Positions 17,570-26,193 of a DNA stretch of 64,000 nucleotides are shown here, piece by piece. Source of the DNA: an uncultured Bacteroides sp. (lineage in GTDB: Bacteria > Bacteroidota > Bacteroidia > Bacteroidales > Bacteroidaceae); assembly GCA_900766195.1 (NCBI GenBank), contig CAAFUN010000045.1:1-64000 (forward strand). The letters are read 5' to 3'. The translations under genes and the position numbers were made by a program. Position 1 is the first letter of the stretch. The number at the start of each line of letters is the position of its first letter. The notes below the pieces were generated by a model. It saw only the letters and a list, made by a program, of their open reading frames with translations. It had not been told where the DNA came from and searched no databases.

Positions 17570-18562
17570 TTAATCTTTCTTTGTCGTATAAAAAACTTTG
17601 TTGGCCCCTGAAGTTAGTTTGCAAGCTTCAGGCTCGCTCTCTATAAACGATTGTATGTGACGTATGCGCTTTTCTGCAAGTATTTCATCTACTGCAATCA
17701 GTATGCCGGTTTCTTCAACATCTCCAAATCCATAGTTGATTGCGGTACCAAACATTCGCATTGTAGGGCTCAATCCCATATAAGCATTTACTAATGGAGG
17801 AATGTTAAATCCTAATTTGCGTATTTCAGAGTTTAAGACTTTGTAATCTTCTTTAAAAGATTTATGACAAAATAGAGCAGCCAAATCTTTTTCGTTTGAT
17901 GCTAATTCTAACGGTTTCATCGGAGTAATTAGATTATCTTTGTCTCCAAAATGTTTTTTTAGAAAATAAAGTATCATGTCGCGCCCTTGTCGGTGATAAC
18001 TGGGATACATGGTTACTTTACCAAAGAAATATTTCACATCCGGCATAATAACCGTCAGAGCTCCTAATCCATCCCAAAGATTATCCAATGCAAATAATCC
18101 TTTACTGCCTGCACGCGTAGACTGATATTCCAATGTAACGAACGAACGCCCTAGTTCTATGGTTTTGGGGAGGTAATCATTTAAAAATTTATCGGAAAAC
18201 TTAAACATGTGTGACGTGGCAAGAATAGGTTCGCCTTTCTCGTCAAATTCCACATCTGTGCCTAAGATATATCTATAACCACCGAGAATTTCTTCTGCTT
18301 CCGGATTCCATACGATCAATTGCTTGTAAGGATGATCCATAATATCATATTCGTCAATATCCGTTGAGTTGCCTGTTCCTCCTCCGGCTGCTCTGAATGC
18401 AATTTCACGCAAACGTCCGATTTCTTTCATAACATTTGGTGAATCCTGAGCAGTAATGATATATATTTTATTATGACTTTTATTGGTCATTCGTAAGCGC
18501 TTCTCCTCGGTTAGTTCCGCTTTCAACAGTTCCTTGCTTACTGGTTCAATAATCTCTTCCAT
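17570..18562 (-). CDS. glsB: Glycine N-acyltransferase of glycine-lipid synthesis (GlsB-like GNAT)
   Basis: The 330-residue product is a GNAT/hemolysin-related N-acyltransferase of the OlsB type, with LREIAFRAAGGGTGN, the central ELGRSFVTLEYQ segment and YHRQGRDMILYFL. In Bacteroides the homologue transfers an acyl chain from acyl carrier protein to glycine as the first step in making glycine lipids, which matter for stress survival and gut fitness. Position supports this: the O-acyltransferase partner lies 5 bases upstream in the same operon. Ornithine acylation is the main alternative substrate. The assignment rests on family knowledge and gene pairing, not on a visible substrate motif. Confidence 0.75.
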   Translation of the reverse strand: MEEIIEPVSKELLKAELTEEKRLRMTNKSHNKIYIITAQDSPNVMKEIGRLREIAFRAAGGGTGNSTDIDEYDIMDHPYKQLIVWNPEAEEILGGYRYILGTDVEFDEKGEPILATSHMFKFSDKFLNDYLPKTIELGRSFVTLEYQSTRAGSKGLFALDNLWDGLGALTVIMPDVKYFFGKVTMYPSYHRQGRDMILYFLKKHFGDKDNLITPMKPLELASNEKDLAALFCHKSFKEDYKVLNSEIRKLGFNIPPLVNAYMGLSPTMRMFGTAINYGFGDVEETGILIAVDEILAEKRIRHIQSFIESEPEACKLTSGANKVFYTTKKD

Positions 18563-18567
18563 ATTTC

Positions 18568-19407
18568 TCAGTTAGTAGTTATCTTCGTTTCTAATTTATA
18601 TACTATATCCTTAACATACGCGGCCCATTGAACTGGGGTTTTAGAGTGATCAAAAGTTTGCCAAGGAATAGGTTTGCCTATTGTTACGGCAAATGTCTTG
18701 TGTCGGTTCTTAAACATCTCATCTGCTAAATAAAGCATGGCGATATTAAATTTAATTCCTAATGCCTTACTTAAATTGGCGAGACTATAAAAGAAATTTG
18801 AGTTTCTGCCTTCAAAGTGAATGGGTACCACGTCTCTATGGGCCTCTACACTTTTTACAATAAAGGTCTTTTTCCAATCCAAATCGCGAATAACTCCATT
18901 TATACGACGAGAACAAAGACCTGCAGGAAACATAATCAATTGATCGTCGGAAGCAAATCCTGCTTTTACAATCCGTGGAAAATCTTTGGCTTGCTTACCC
19001 GTTTTATTAATGGGAATGCATAATGGTGCTAGACCCGATAAGTTCATTAGCAAATCATTGACCATGTATTTCACCTTTCCTTCATAGAAAGTTCCTAATA
19101 TATATCCTAAGGCTACCCCATCTTGTCCACCTAACGGATGATTGCATACAAAAGTATAAAGACCATCTTTAGGCAGATTTTCGTATCCGTTGACTGTGAT
19201 TTTCGTGTCAAGAAAATCTAAGCTCGCCTTTAGAAAATCGACTCCGATTTTTCCTTCAGAATTATGAAGAAAAGTATTAAGTTCGTCTTGATGAACTATC
19301 TTTTTTAAATAAGAGACGATAAACTTTGGGACGTATTTATAATACCCCGGAATTTTCTCCCGGAGTATTCTGTCGATATCAATTTGCTTGAAAAATACGT
19401 CAGCCAT
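18568..19407 (-). CDS. glsA: PlsC-like O-acyltransferase of glycine-lipid synthesis (GlsA-like)
   Basis: The 279-residue product is a PlsC-superfamily acyltransferase. The catalytic His-Asp pair is in CNHPLGGQDG (H90 and D96), spaced HX5D as in the hemolysin-like subgroup instead of the classical HX4D. The FPAGLCSRR segment is the substrate phosphate/carboxyl-binding block. With the adjacent GlsB-like enzyme it would add the second acyl chain to N-acyl-3-hydroxyacyl glycine, giving the mature glycine lipid in the membrane. A promoter lies just upstream at 19433-19465. Generic 1-acylglycerol-3-phosphate acyltransferase is the alternative. Confidence 0.75.
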   Translation of the reverse strand: MADVFFKQIDIDRILREKIPGYYKYVPKFIVSYLKKIVHQDELNTFLHNSEGKIGVDFLKASLDFLDTKITVNGYENLPKDGLYTFVCNHPLGGQDGVALGYILGTFYEGKVKYMVNDLLMNLSGLAPLCIPINKTGKQAKDFPRIVKAGFASDDQLIMFPAGLCSRRINGVIRDLDWKKTFIVKSVEAHRDVVPIHFEGRNSNFFYSLANLSKALGIKFNIAMLYLADEMFKNRHKTFAVTIGKPIPWQTFDHSKTPVQWAAYVKDIVYKLETKITTN

Positions 19408-19432
19408 TCTTTGTTGAAAGAAAAATGATTGC

Positions 19433-19465
19433 GCAAATTTAACTCATCTTTTTAATTATGCACAA
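19433..19465 (-). promoter_or_regulatory. Promoter of the glsA-glsB-like operon
   Basis: On the minus strand a TTG box (19463-19465) is followed after 21 bases by TAAATTTGC (19433-19441), matching the Bacteroides -33/-7 pattern. The -7 box is 26 bases before the ATG. Confidence 0.6.
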
Positions 19466-19640
19466 TAAATAAAACAAAAACTACACCTGAAAACAATCAA
19501 AAAGTACCTGTATTCTGTTTTTTGGCAGTTTATCCCCTAAATAAAAACTGAAATGCCCCCATTACTTTTAATGGTATTAGCTAACATTGCAACAGAAAAA
19601 CAGAATAGAACGAAAATTTAAAATAAAGGGAGGCTAAATT

Positions 19641-20144
19641 ATGAATAGTATTACATTCCAAAAAGATTTGCTTAAGGTTCAAGACGATTTGTTACGTTTT
19701 GCTTACAAGTTGACTTCTGATCGTGAAGATGCTAATGACTTGCTTCAAGAAACGTCATTAAAAGCGTTGGATAATGAAGATAAATATGCTCCGGATACTA
19801 ATTTTAAAGGCTGGATGTATACCATTATGCGCAATATATTTATTAATAATTACCGAAAGTTAGTTCGTGATCAAACATTTGTTGATCAAACAGACAACTT
19901 GTATCATCTCAATCTTCCTCAGAATTCAGGCTTTGAGAGCACAGAAAGTGCTTATGACTTAAAAGAGATGCATCGTATTGTCAATGCATTGCCTAAAGAA
20001 TATAAAGTGCCATTCTCTATGCACATCTCTGGCTTTAAATACCGTGAGATTGCAGAAAAGTTAGGGCTCCCATTGGGGACTGTTAAAAGTCGTATATTCT
20101 TCACCCGTCAAAAACTACAACAAGAATTGAAAGACTTTGTTTGA
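19641..20144 (+). CDS. ECF-type RNA polymerase sigma factor, orphan
   Basis: The 167-residue protein has sigma region 2 (DLLRFAYKLTSDREDANDLLQET, then FKGWMYTIMRNIFINNYRK for -10 binding) and region 4 (ALPKEYKVPFSMHISGFKYREIAEKLGLPLGTVKSRIFFTRQKL), an HTH that reads the -35 element. No anti-sigma gene is next to it: the flanking genes are the divergent glsA-like gene and mraZ. This lone, short ECF type is widespread in Bacteroidetes; I do not assign a regulon. A start-proximal AGGGAGG-like sequence lies about 10 bases before the ATG. A strong terminator follows. Confidence 0.9.
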   Translation: MNSITFQKDLLKVQDDLLRFAYKLTSDREDANDLLQETSLKALDNEDKYAPDTNFKGWMYTIMRNIFINNYRKLVRDQTFVDQTDNLYHLNLPQNSGFESTESAYDLKEMHRIVNALPKEYKVPFSMHISGFKYREIAEKLGLPLGTVKSRIFFTRQKLQQELKDFV

Positions 20145-20227
20145 TCAGATAGTCTTATTTTGAGACATTAACAAAGAAAGATGGCTAAACTCTTTTAGAG
20201 AGTAACTCTTTGCCAGTATAGGGAAAT

Positions 20228-20279
20228 CCCATATATCAGTTTTTTCACAAGATGGAGAAACTGATATATGGGGTTTTTT
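20228..20279 (+). terminator. Rho-independent terminator after the ECF sigma gene
   Basis: A perfect 12-bp stem (20228-20239 with 20261-20272), partly extended by T/A pairs, is followed by a run of six T. It separates the sigma gene from the mraZ cluster. Confidence 0.85.
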
Positions 20280-20338
20280 ATTGCAATAGCCAAGATTTTT
20301 CTCTTCGCGTTTTATGCAAAACAAATACACTTCACAGT

Positions 20339-20431
20339 CGTATCATATTCGTACCATATTCGTATCTTATTCGAAACAGAAAATATTTTTTCACGACGCT
20401 ATGGAGCGAATAAAATACGAATATGGTACGA
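20339..20431. repeat. 25-bp inverted repeat with 11-bp tandem units upstream of mraZ
   Basis: Three tandem 11-bp units (CGTATCATATT, CGTACCATATT, CGTATCTTATT at 20339-20371) run into the left arm (20349-20373) of an inverted repeat whose right arm is 20407-20431; arms match at 24 of 25 positions and are 33 bases apart. The 11-bp period is close to one helical turn. No known element is recognised. The rest of the gene-free stretch 20145-20638 holds the sigma-gene terminator and the mraZ operator; nothing else is evident. Confidence 0.7.
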
Positions 20432-20579
20432 CGAGGAAGCAAGAGCAAATTGTGTTGAGTTGGGCTGTTGGTCTAGTAGACGAGCAGATTTTTCTAGCAT
20501 TGAGAGAAGTTTGCTCATTTTCAGTAAACTAGGATATGAACAGGCTGTTGAAAACTTCTAAAAAATATTTTTTATTATT

Positions 20580-20599
20580 ATTGTGGGGAATTGTGGGGA
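20580..20599 (+). promoter_or_regulatory. Probable MraZ operator overlapping the mraZ promoter
   Basis: Two perfect 10-bp direct repeats ATTGTGGGGA lie side by side, placing TGGGG boxes at 20583-20587 and 20593-20597 with 5-base spacing. E. coli MraZ binds TGGGN repeats with 5-base spacers before its own gene, so autoregulation of the division and wall cluster is expected. A loose -7-like TATTTTTAC follows at 20606-20614. Confidence 0.7.
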
Positions 20600-20638
20600 A
20601 ATATGTATTTTTACCGTCGCTTAATATATTAAGGTGAA

Positions 20639-21115
20639 ATGTTACATTTTTTAGGCAATATTGAGGCAAAAATAGATTCAAAGGGACGAGTATTCATTCC
20701 TGCGGGTTTTCGGAAGCAGTTGCAGACTGCCTCTGAGGAGAGACTTGTGTTGCGTAAAGATGTATTTCAAAACTGTCTTGTACTCTATCCTGAGAGTGTT
20801 TGGTTTAAGACTCAAAACCAACTCCGACAAAAATTGAGTAAATGGAATTCCAGTCATCAAGCTATTTTCAGACAGTTTGTCAGCGATGCTGAAATCATGA
20901 TACCTGATGGGAATGGTAGAGTGCTAATTCCTAAGCGTTATCTACAAATGGCCGGTATACAAAATGATGTACGGTTTATTGGTATGGATAATACGATTGA
21001 AATATGGGCAAAAGAAAAGGCTGAGGTACCTTTTCTGGAACCTGAAGAATTCAGCCAAGCCTTGCAAGAGGTGTTGGGTAAGGATTGGGAAGCGGATATT
21101 GAGCCGGAAGAATAG
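20639..21115 (+). CDS. mraZ: Transcriptional regulator MraZ
   Basis: The 158-residue protein carries two SpoVT-AbrB-like DNA-binding halves, marked by DSKGRVFIPAGFRK (residues 13-26) and DGNGRVLIPKRYL in the second half. MraZ forms ring oligomers and represses the division and cell wall cluster that it heads. Two TGGGG direct repeats are present 40-60 bases before the start and are the likely binding sites. An AAGG element precedes the ATG by a few bases. It is the first gene of the + strand run that extends to ftsZ; rsmH follows after about 18 bases. Confidence 0.96.
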   Translation: MLHFLGNIEAKIDSKGRVFIPAGFRKQLQTASEERLVLRKDVFQNCLVLYPESVWFKTQNQLRQKLSKWNSSHQAIFRQFVSDAEIMIPDGNGRVLIPKRYLQMAGIQNDVRFIGMDNTIEIWAKEKAEVPFLEPEEFSQALQEVLGKDWEADIEPEE

Positions 21116-21133
21116 AAGAAGAAAATTAAAGTG

Positions 21134-22045
21134 ATGGATAAAGACTTAGCATATCATGTTCCTGTGCTGTTGAAAGAGAGCGTAGACGGGATGAATATTC
21201 ATTCGGGGGGTACTTATGTGGATGTGACTTTCGGTGGAGGAGGACATTCGCGTGAAATACTTTCACGACTGAATGAGGGGGGCACACTTTTGGCTTTTGA
21301 TCAGGATGAAGATGCTGAAAAAAATAGAGTAAACAATTCCCATTTTATTTTTGTAAGAAGTAATTTCAGATATCTACATAATTTCCTCCGTTATCATGGC
21401 ATAAGTCAGGTTGATGCTATCCTTGCCGATTTGGGTGTTTCGTCTCATCATTTTGATGATAGTGAACGGGGCTTTTCATTCAGGTTTGATGGCAAACTGG
21501 ATATGCGCATGAATAAACGTGCCGGTGCTACAGCTGCCGACATTGTAAATAGCTATGATGAAGAGAGGCTGGCTGATGTGTTTTATTTGTATGGCGAATT
21601 GAGAAATAGTCGTAAAATAGCTTCGGCAATTCAGAAAAGCCGTTCAGTGAAGAAGATCTCAACAATCAATGACTTTCTGGAAGTTCTTAATCCTCTCTTT
21701 AATCGAGAACGTGAAAAGAAAGAACTGGCAAAAGTCTTTCAAGCTCTCCGTATCGAGGTGAATCAGGAGATGGAAGCCTTAAAAGAAATGCTATATGCTG
21801 CTACAGCTGCTTTGAAGCCGGGTGGGAGACTAGTCGTAATAACCTATCACTCGTTAGAAGACCGGATGGTGAAAAATATAATAAGAACGGGGAATGTTGA
21901 AGGAAAAGCAGAAAAAGATTTTTATGGGAACTTGCTTACGCCATATCGACAGATAAATAATAAGGTGATTGTTCCGGATAGTATGGAGTTGGACCGAAAC
22001 CCACGTTCTAGGAGTGCTAAGCTTAGAATCGCGGAGAAAATATAA
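21134..22045 (+). CDS. rsmH: 16S rRNA (cytosine(1402)-N4)-methyltransferase
   Basis: RsmH (MraW) methylates N4 of C1402 in the decoding centre of 16S rRNA using S-adenosylmethionine. The SAM-binding motif VDVTFGGGGHSREIL, ILADLGVSSHHFDDSERGFSF and the C-terminal VITYHSLEDRMVKN motif are all present. The frame can also start at a GTG at 21131 directly before the ATG at 21134; I prefer the ATG, giving 303 residues. It is the second gene of the cluster, in the standard order after mraZ. Confidence 0.96.
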   Translation: MDKDLAYHVPVLLKESVDGMNIHSGGTYVDVTFGGGGHSREILSRLNEGGTLLAFDQDEDAEKNRVNNSHFIFVRSNFRYLHNFLRYHGISQVDAILADLGVSSHHFDDSERGFSFRFDGKLDMRMNKRAGATAADIVNSYDEERLADVFYLYGELRNSRKIASAIQKSRSVKKISTINDFLEVLNPLFNREREKKELAKVFQALRIEVNQEMEALKEMLYAATAALKPGGRLVVITYHSLEDRMVKNIIRTGNVEGKAEKDFYGNLLTPYRQINNKVIVPDSMELDRNPRSRSAKLRIAEKI

Positions 22046-22093
22046 ATTAGGTATAGGAACTTTGTAACAATTAGTAAGAATAAGAGCAATTTA

Positions 22094-22462
22094 ATGAAAG
22101 AGTCGGATAATTTGGGTACGGGAGATAAGAGAACAGAGAAAGCCAAGAGGCGCACTTCTTTGAAAAATATCATCGGTGGTGATATTCTGGCTACGGATTT
22201 TTTCCGCCGACAAACTAAATTAATGGTATTGATAATGGTGCTTATCTTGTTTTATATTCATAACAGATATGCCTGTCAGCAACAATTAATAGAATTGGAT
22301 AAGCTTAAAAAAGAGCTGACGGATATAAAATATGATGCGCTTACGCGTAGCTCTGAGCTGATGGAAAGAAGCAGACAATCACGTATTGAAGAGTATATTG
22401 CTACAAAAGAAAGTGATTTGCAAACTTCTACAAATCCTCCTTACTTGATAAAGCAAAAATAA
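22094..22462 (+). CDS. ftsL: FtsL-like cell division protein
   Basis: The 122-residue product has a cytoplasmic N-terminus of about 45 polar residues, one membrane helix (LMVLIMVLILFYIHNRYAC) and a short periplasmic coiled-coil segment (QQLIELDKLKKELTDIKYDALTRSSELMERSRQS). This topology and the place between rsmH and ftsI identify the FtsL-like protein of Bacteroidetes, a partner of the FtsQ/FtsB subcomplex and of the FtsWI synthase. Sequence similarity to proteobacterial FtsL is weak, so the call rests on position and topology. Confidence 0.82.
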   Translation: MKESDNLGTGDKRTEKAKRRTSLKNIIGGDILATDFFRRQTKLMVLIMVLILFYIHNRYACQQQLIELDKLKKELTDIKYDALTRSSELMERSRQSRIEEYIATKESDLQTSTNPPYLIKQK

Positions 22463-22495
22463 AGTAAAAGTGTAATTCTTAATCGATAGAGGACT

Positions 22496-24619
22496 TTGGC
22501 TGTAAATAAAAAAAATATAATGACACGCTACTTTTTTGTAGTTCTTGTTATGGGACTGGCAGGAGTGGCTATTGTTGTTAAGGCGGCAATAATAATGTTT
22601 GCTGAACGGGATTATTGGCAAGATGTGGCCGAACGTTTCGTAAAAGAGAATGTTGTAGTGAAGCCGAATCGCGGAAATATATTATCTTCCGATGGCAGAC
22701 TAATGGCAAGTTCTCTTCCTGAATATCGTATTTATATGGATTTCAAAGCTGGTGGAGTGACAAAAGACACTATGCTTGTGAATCACATGACGGAAATATG
22801 TGAAGGTTTACATAAAATATTTCCGGATAAGAGTGCTTATGAATTTAAGACTCATCTGACGAAAGGGCGTAAGAAAGGAAGTCGGAATTATCTTATCTAC
22901 CCCAAGCGTATCTCTTACATCCAATATAAGGAAGTTAAGAGATTACCGATATTCAACCTTAATAAATATAAAGGAGGCTTTCATGAACAAGTATATAATC
23001 AGCGTAAAAAACCGTTTGGCTCATTAGCTACGCGTACATTGGGCGATTTATATGCTGATACTGCGCAAGGCGCAAAGAATGGAATAGAGTTGGCGTTCGA
23101 TACATTATTAAAAGGACGTGATGGAATTACTCATCGCCAAAAGGTAATGAATAAATACCTGAATATTGTTGACATGCCTCCCGTTGATGGTTGTGACATC
23201 GTTTCTACTATAGATATCGGTATGCAGGATATCTGTGAAAAAGCTTTGGTGGATAAGCTGAAAGAGATAGACGCTAACGTAGGTGTTGTTGCACTTATGG
23301 AGGTTGCCACAGGTGAAGTAAAGGCTATTGTAAACATGACTAGAGCTGCCGATGGTAATTATTACGAGGTGCGTAACAATGCTATCAGTGATATGATGGA
23401 GCCCGGATCTACTTTTAAAACAGCTTCTATAATGATTGCATTGGAGGATGGTAAGATCACTCCTAATACCGAAGTGGAAACAGGTAATGGCGTGTTTATG
23501 ATGCACGGACGACAGATGAAGGACTGGAATTGGCGTAGAGGAGGGTATGGACGGATTAATGTTACACGTATATTGGAAGTCTCTTCCAATGTAGGAGTCT
23601 CTTCTATAATAGATAAGTATTACGGAAGTAATCCTCAAAAATATGTGGATGGCTTGAAACGAATGAGCATAGACAAACCATTGCATCTGCAAATAGCAGG
23701 TGAGGGTAAACCTAATATAAAAGGTCCGAAAGAAAGGTACTTTGCAAAAACAACGCTTCCATGGATGAGTATAGGATATGAAACGCAGGTTCCTCCTCTT
23801 AATATCTTGACTTTCTATAATGCCATTGCAAATAATGGTGTTATGGTACGCCCAAAATTTGTAAAAGCAGCAGTGAAAAATGGGGAAACGGTTCAAGAGT
23901 ATCCTACAGAAGTTATTAATCCAAAGATATGCTCGGATAAAACGTTGAAAGAGATTCGTGAAATTCTGCGAAAGGTTGTGTCGGAAGGATTGGCAAAGCC
24001 TGCGGGAAACAAACAGTTTTCTGTTGCTGGAAAGACGGGAACGGCCCAAATATCACAAGGTAAGGGAGGATATAAGACAGGTGGAATAAGTTATTTGGTT
24101 AGCTTCTGTGGATTTTTCCCGGCTGAGGCACCAAAATACAGCTGTATCGTTTCTATTCAAATTCCTCGTGGACCGGCATCCGGTGGTTTGATGGCAGGAA
24201 GTGTTTTCGGAAAGATAGCAGAAAGAGTGTATGCAAAGAACTTGCGTTTCGACATTCATAATGCAATAGATAGTACTACAAGAGTTATTCCGGCAGTAAA
24301 GGCAGGTGAAGTGCATGACGCTTTACTTATATTGAATGAACTGAAAGTTCCTGTTCGTCAACAGAATTTCTCGACTTCAGGCAAAAACATTTGGGGACAT
24401 ACACAAGCATCCCCCAGCGCGGTGATACTGGAAGGGCAACCGCTAAATAGCAAATTGGTACCTAGCGTTATAGGTATGGGAGCAAAAGATGCTGTGTATT
24501 TATTAGAAAGTTGCGGATTGAAAGTGAGATTAAGCGGAATAGGGAAAGTTTCCGTGCAATCAGTTCCTCCGGGCAATAGGGTAGTAAAGGGAGAGACTGT
24601 GTCTTTAACTTTGAGATAA
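22496..24619 (+). CDS. ftsI: Septal penicillin-binding protein 3 with C-terminal PASTA domain
   Basis: The transpeptidase cross-links septal peptidoglycan together with FtsW. The N-terminal membrane anchor is followed by the pedestal domain and then the penicillin-binding domain: active serine S305 in GSTFK, S363-S364-N365 in the SxN motif, and KTG at 513-515 (numbered from the TTG start). The last 60 residues form a PASTA domain (VPSVIGMGAKDAVYLLESCGL). The start is uncertain: TTG at 22496 gives AVNKKNIMTRYF, while ATG at 22520 would begin at MTRYF; a purine-rich AGAGGA sits just before the TTG. PASTA domains on FtsI are usual in this phylum. Confidence 0.95.
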   Translation: MAVNKKNIMTRYFFVVLVMGLAGVAIVVKAAIIMFAERDYWQDVAERFVKENVVVKPNRGNILSSDGRLMASSLPEYRIYMDFKAGGVTKDTMLVNHMTEICEGLHKIFPDKSAYEFKTHLTKGRKKGSRNYLIYPKRISYIQYKEVKRLPIFNLNKYKGGFHEQVYNQRKKPFGSLATRTLGDLYADTAQGAKNGIELAFDTLLKGRDGITHRQKVMNKYLNIVDMPPVDGCDIVSTIDIGMQDICEKALVDKLKEIDANVGVVALMEVATGEVKAIVNMTRAADGNYYEVRNNAISDMMEPGSTFKTASIMIALEDGKITPNTEVETGNGVFMMHGRQMKDWNWRRGGYGRINVTRILEVSSNVGVSSIIDKYYGSNPQKYVDGLKRMSIDKPLHLQIAGEGKPNIKGPKERYFAKTTLPWMSIGYETQVPPLNILTFYNAIANNGVMVRPKFVKAAVKNGETVQEYPTEVINPKICSDKTLKEIREILRKVVSEGLAKPAGNKQFSVAGKTGTAQISQGKGGYKTGGISYLVSFCGFFPAEAPKYSCIVSIQIPRGPASGGLMAGSVFGKIAERVYAKNLRFDIHNAIDSTTRVIPAVKAGEVHDALLILNELKVPVRQQNFSTSGKNIWGHTQASPSAVILEGQPLNSKLVPSVIGMGAKDAVYLLESCGLKVRLSGIGKVSVQSVPPGNRVVKGETVSLTLR

Positions 24620-24675
24620 TGAAAACTAGATAAGAGAATACTAAAGTAGATAAATGTAATATAATAGAGTAAGGA

Positions 24676-26127
24676 ATGAAACTTAGTGAATTACTGAAAA
24701 CAATACAGCCGGTACAAGTTATCGGAAGTACCGATATTGAGATATCAGGGGTAAACATTGACTCCAGACTTATTACTGCCGGACATTTGTTTATGGCAAT
24801 GCATGGCACGCAATCTGATGGACATGCTTATATTCCGGCTGCTATAGAGAAAGGTGCTGTTGCGGTATTGTGCGAGGATATGCCGGCCGAACATAATAAT
24901 GCTATAACTTATATACAGGTAAAAGATAGTGAAGATGCTGTAGGGAAAGTAGCCACACTCTTTTACGGTGATCCAACATCTAAAATGGAATTAGTTGGAG
25001 TAACGGGTACGAATGGTAAAACAACTATTGCTACATTGTTATATCATACCTTCCGTTATTTTGGATATAAAGTTGGATTGATCTCAACGGTGTGCAATTA
25101 TATAGATGGAGAAGCAATTCCAACGGAGCATACCACTCCTGATCCGGTGACATTAAATTGTCTTCTTGGGCAGATGGCTGATGCCGGATGTAAATATGCT
25201 TTCATGGAGGTCAGCTCGCATTCCATTGCTCAAAAGCGTATTAGTGGACTCCGCTTTGTTGGTGGCATCTTTACTAATCTGACTAGAGATCATTTGGATT
25301 ATCACAAAACAGTGGAAAACTATCTGAAAGCAAAGAAAAAGTTCTTTGACGATATGCCTAAGAATGCCTTTAGTCTGACAAATCTGGATGATAAGAATGG
25401 ACTCGTGATGACTCAGAATACACGTTCTCATGTATATACCTATTCTTTAAGGAGTTTATGCGACTTTAAAGGCAAAATACTGGAATCTCATTTTGAGGGG
25501 ATGTTGCTTGATTTTAATAATCATGAGCTAGCTGTACATTTCATTGGTCGTTTTAACGCTTCCAATCTACTTGCAGTATTTGGTGCTGCCGTACTGTTGG
25601 GAAAGAAAGAAGAAGATGTATTGGTTGCACTCAGTACATTGCATCCTGTAACGGGTAGATTTGAATCTATCCGTTCGCCGAAAGGATTCACTGCAATTGT
25701 TGATTATGCCCATACTCCTGATGCTTTAGTTAATGTATTGAATGCTATACATGGAGTACTTGAAGGAAAAGGGAAAGTTATTACTGTAGTTGGTGCTGGT
25801 GGCAATAGAGATAAGGGAAAGCGTCCTCTGATGGCAAAAGAGGCTGCAAAAGCAAGTGATAGGGTGATTATCACTTCTGATAATCCACGCTTTGAAGAGC
25901 CACAGGATATTGTCAATGATATGCTTGCAGGATTGGATAAAGACGATATGCAAAAGACAATCAGTATTGTGGACCGTCGTGAAGCAATAAAAACAGCCTG
26001 CATGATAGCACAACCCGGGGATGTAATCCTTGTGGCTGGTAAAGGGCATGAAAATTATCAGGAAATAAAAGGAGTAAAGCATCATTTTGATGATAAAGAG
26101 ATTATAAAAGAAGTATTTAACGTTTAG
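24676..26127 (+). CDS. murE: UDP-MurNAc-L-Ala-D-Glu--meso-DAP ligase
   Basis: The 483-residue ATP-dependent ligase adds the third amino acid to the UDP-MurNAc dipeptide. The ATP-binding GTNGKTT is at residues 111-117, with later NLTRDHLDYH and VDYAHTPDAL motifs. The amino-acid-selecting motif reads DNPR (402-405), in which the Arg binds the second carboxylate of meso-diaminopimelate; lysine-adding enzymes lack it. So the peptidoglycan is of the meso-DAP type. murF, usually next, is not here; mraY follows after 66 bases. Confidence 0.96.
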   Translation: MKLSELLKTIQPVQVIGSTDIEISGVNIDSRLITAGHLFMAMHGTQSDGHAYIPAAIEKGAVAVLCEDMPAEHNNAITYIQVKDSEDAVGKVATLFYGDPTSKMELVGVTGTNGKTTIATLLYHTFRYFGYKVGLISTVCNYIDGEAIPTEHTTPDPVTLNCLLGQMADAGCKYAFMEVSSHSIAQKRISGLRFVGGIFTNLTRDHLDYHKTVENYLKAKKKFFDDMPKNAFSLTNLDDKNGLVMTQNTRSHVYTYSLRSLCDFKGKILESHFEGMLLDFNNHELAVHFIGRFNASNLLAVFGAAVLLGKKEEDVLVALSTLHPVTGRFESIRSPKGFTAIVDYAHTPDALVNVLNAIHGVLEGKGKVITVVGAGGNRDKGKRPLMAKEAAKASDRVIITSDNPRFEEPQDIVNDMLAGLDKDDMQKTISIVDRREAIKTACMIAQPGDVILVAGKGHENYQEIKGVKHHFDDKEIIKEVFNV

Positions 26128-26193
26128 TAATAAATGATTGACTGTGTTTGAAAGCAAACAGTGCTAATCGCTAATAGCTAAAATATTAAAAAC

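Noticed and set aside
20339..20431. Invertible promoter switch flanked by the inverted repeat
   Set aside because: The arms are only 33 bases apart, too short for the recombinase-driven inversions known in Bacteroides, and no promoter box lies between them.
20268..20561. Open frames of 97 and 72 codons upstream of mraZ
   Set aside because: They run through the terminator, the inverted repeat and the tandem units, and their products show no domain or sensible composition.
23108..24049. Long 313-codon frame antisense to ftsI
   Set aside because: It lies fully opposite a strongly conserved gene, and its product is rich in Cys, His, Ile and Ser as expected for a shadow frame.
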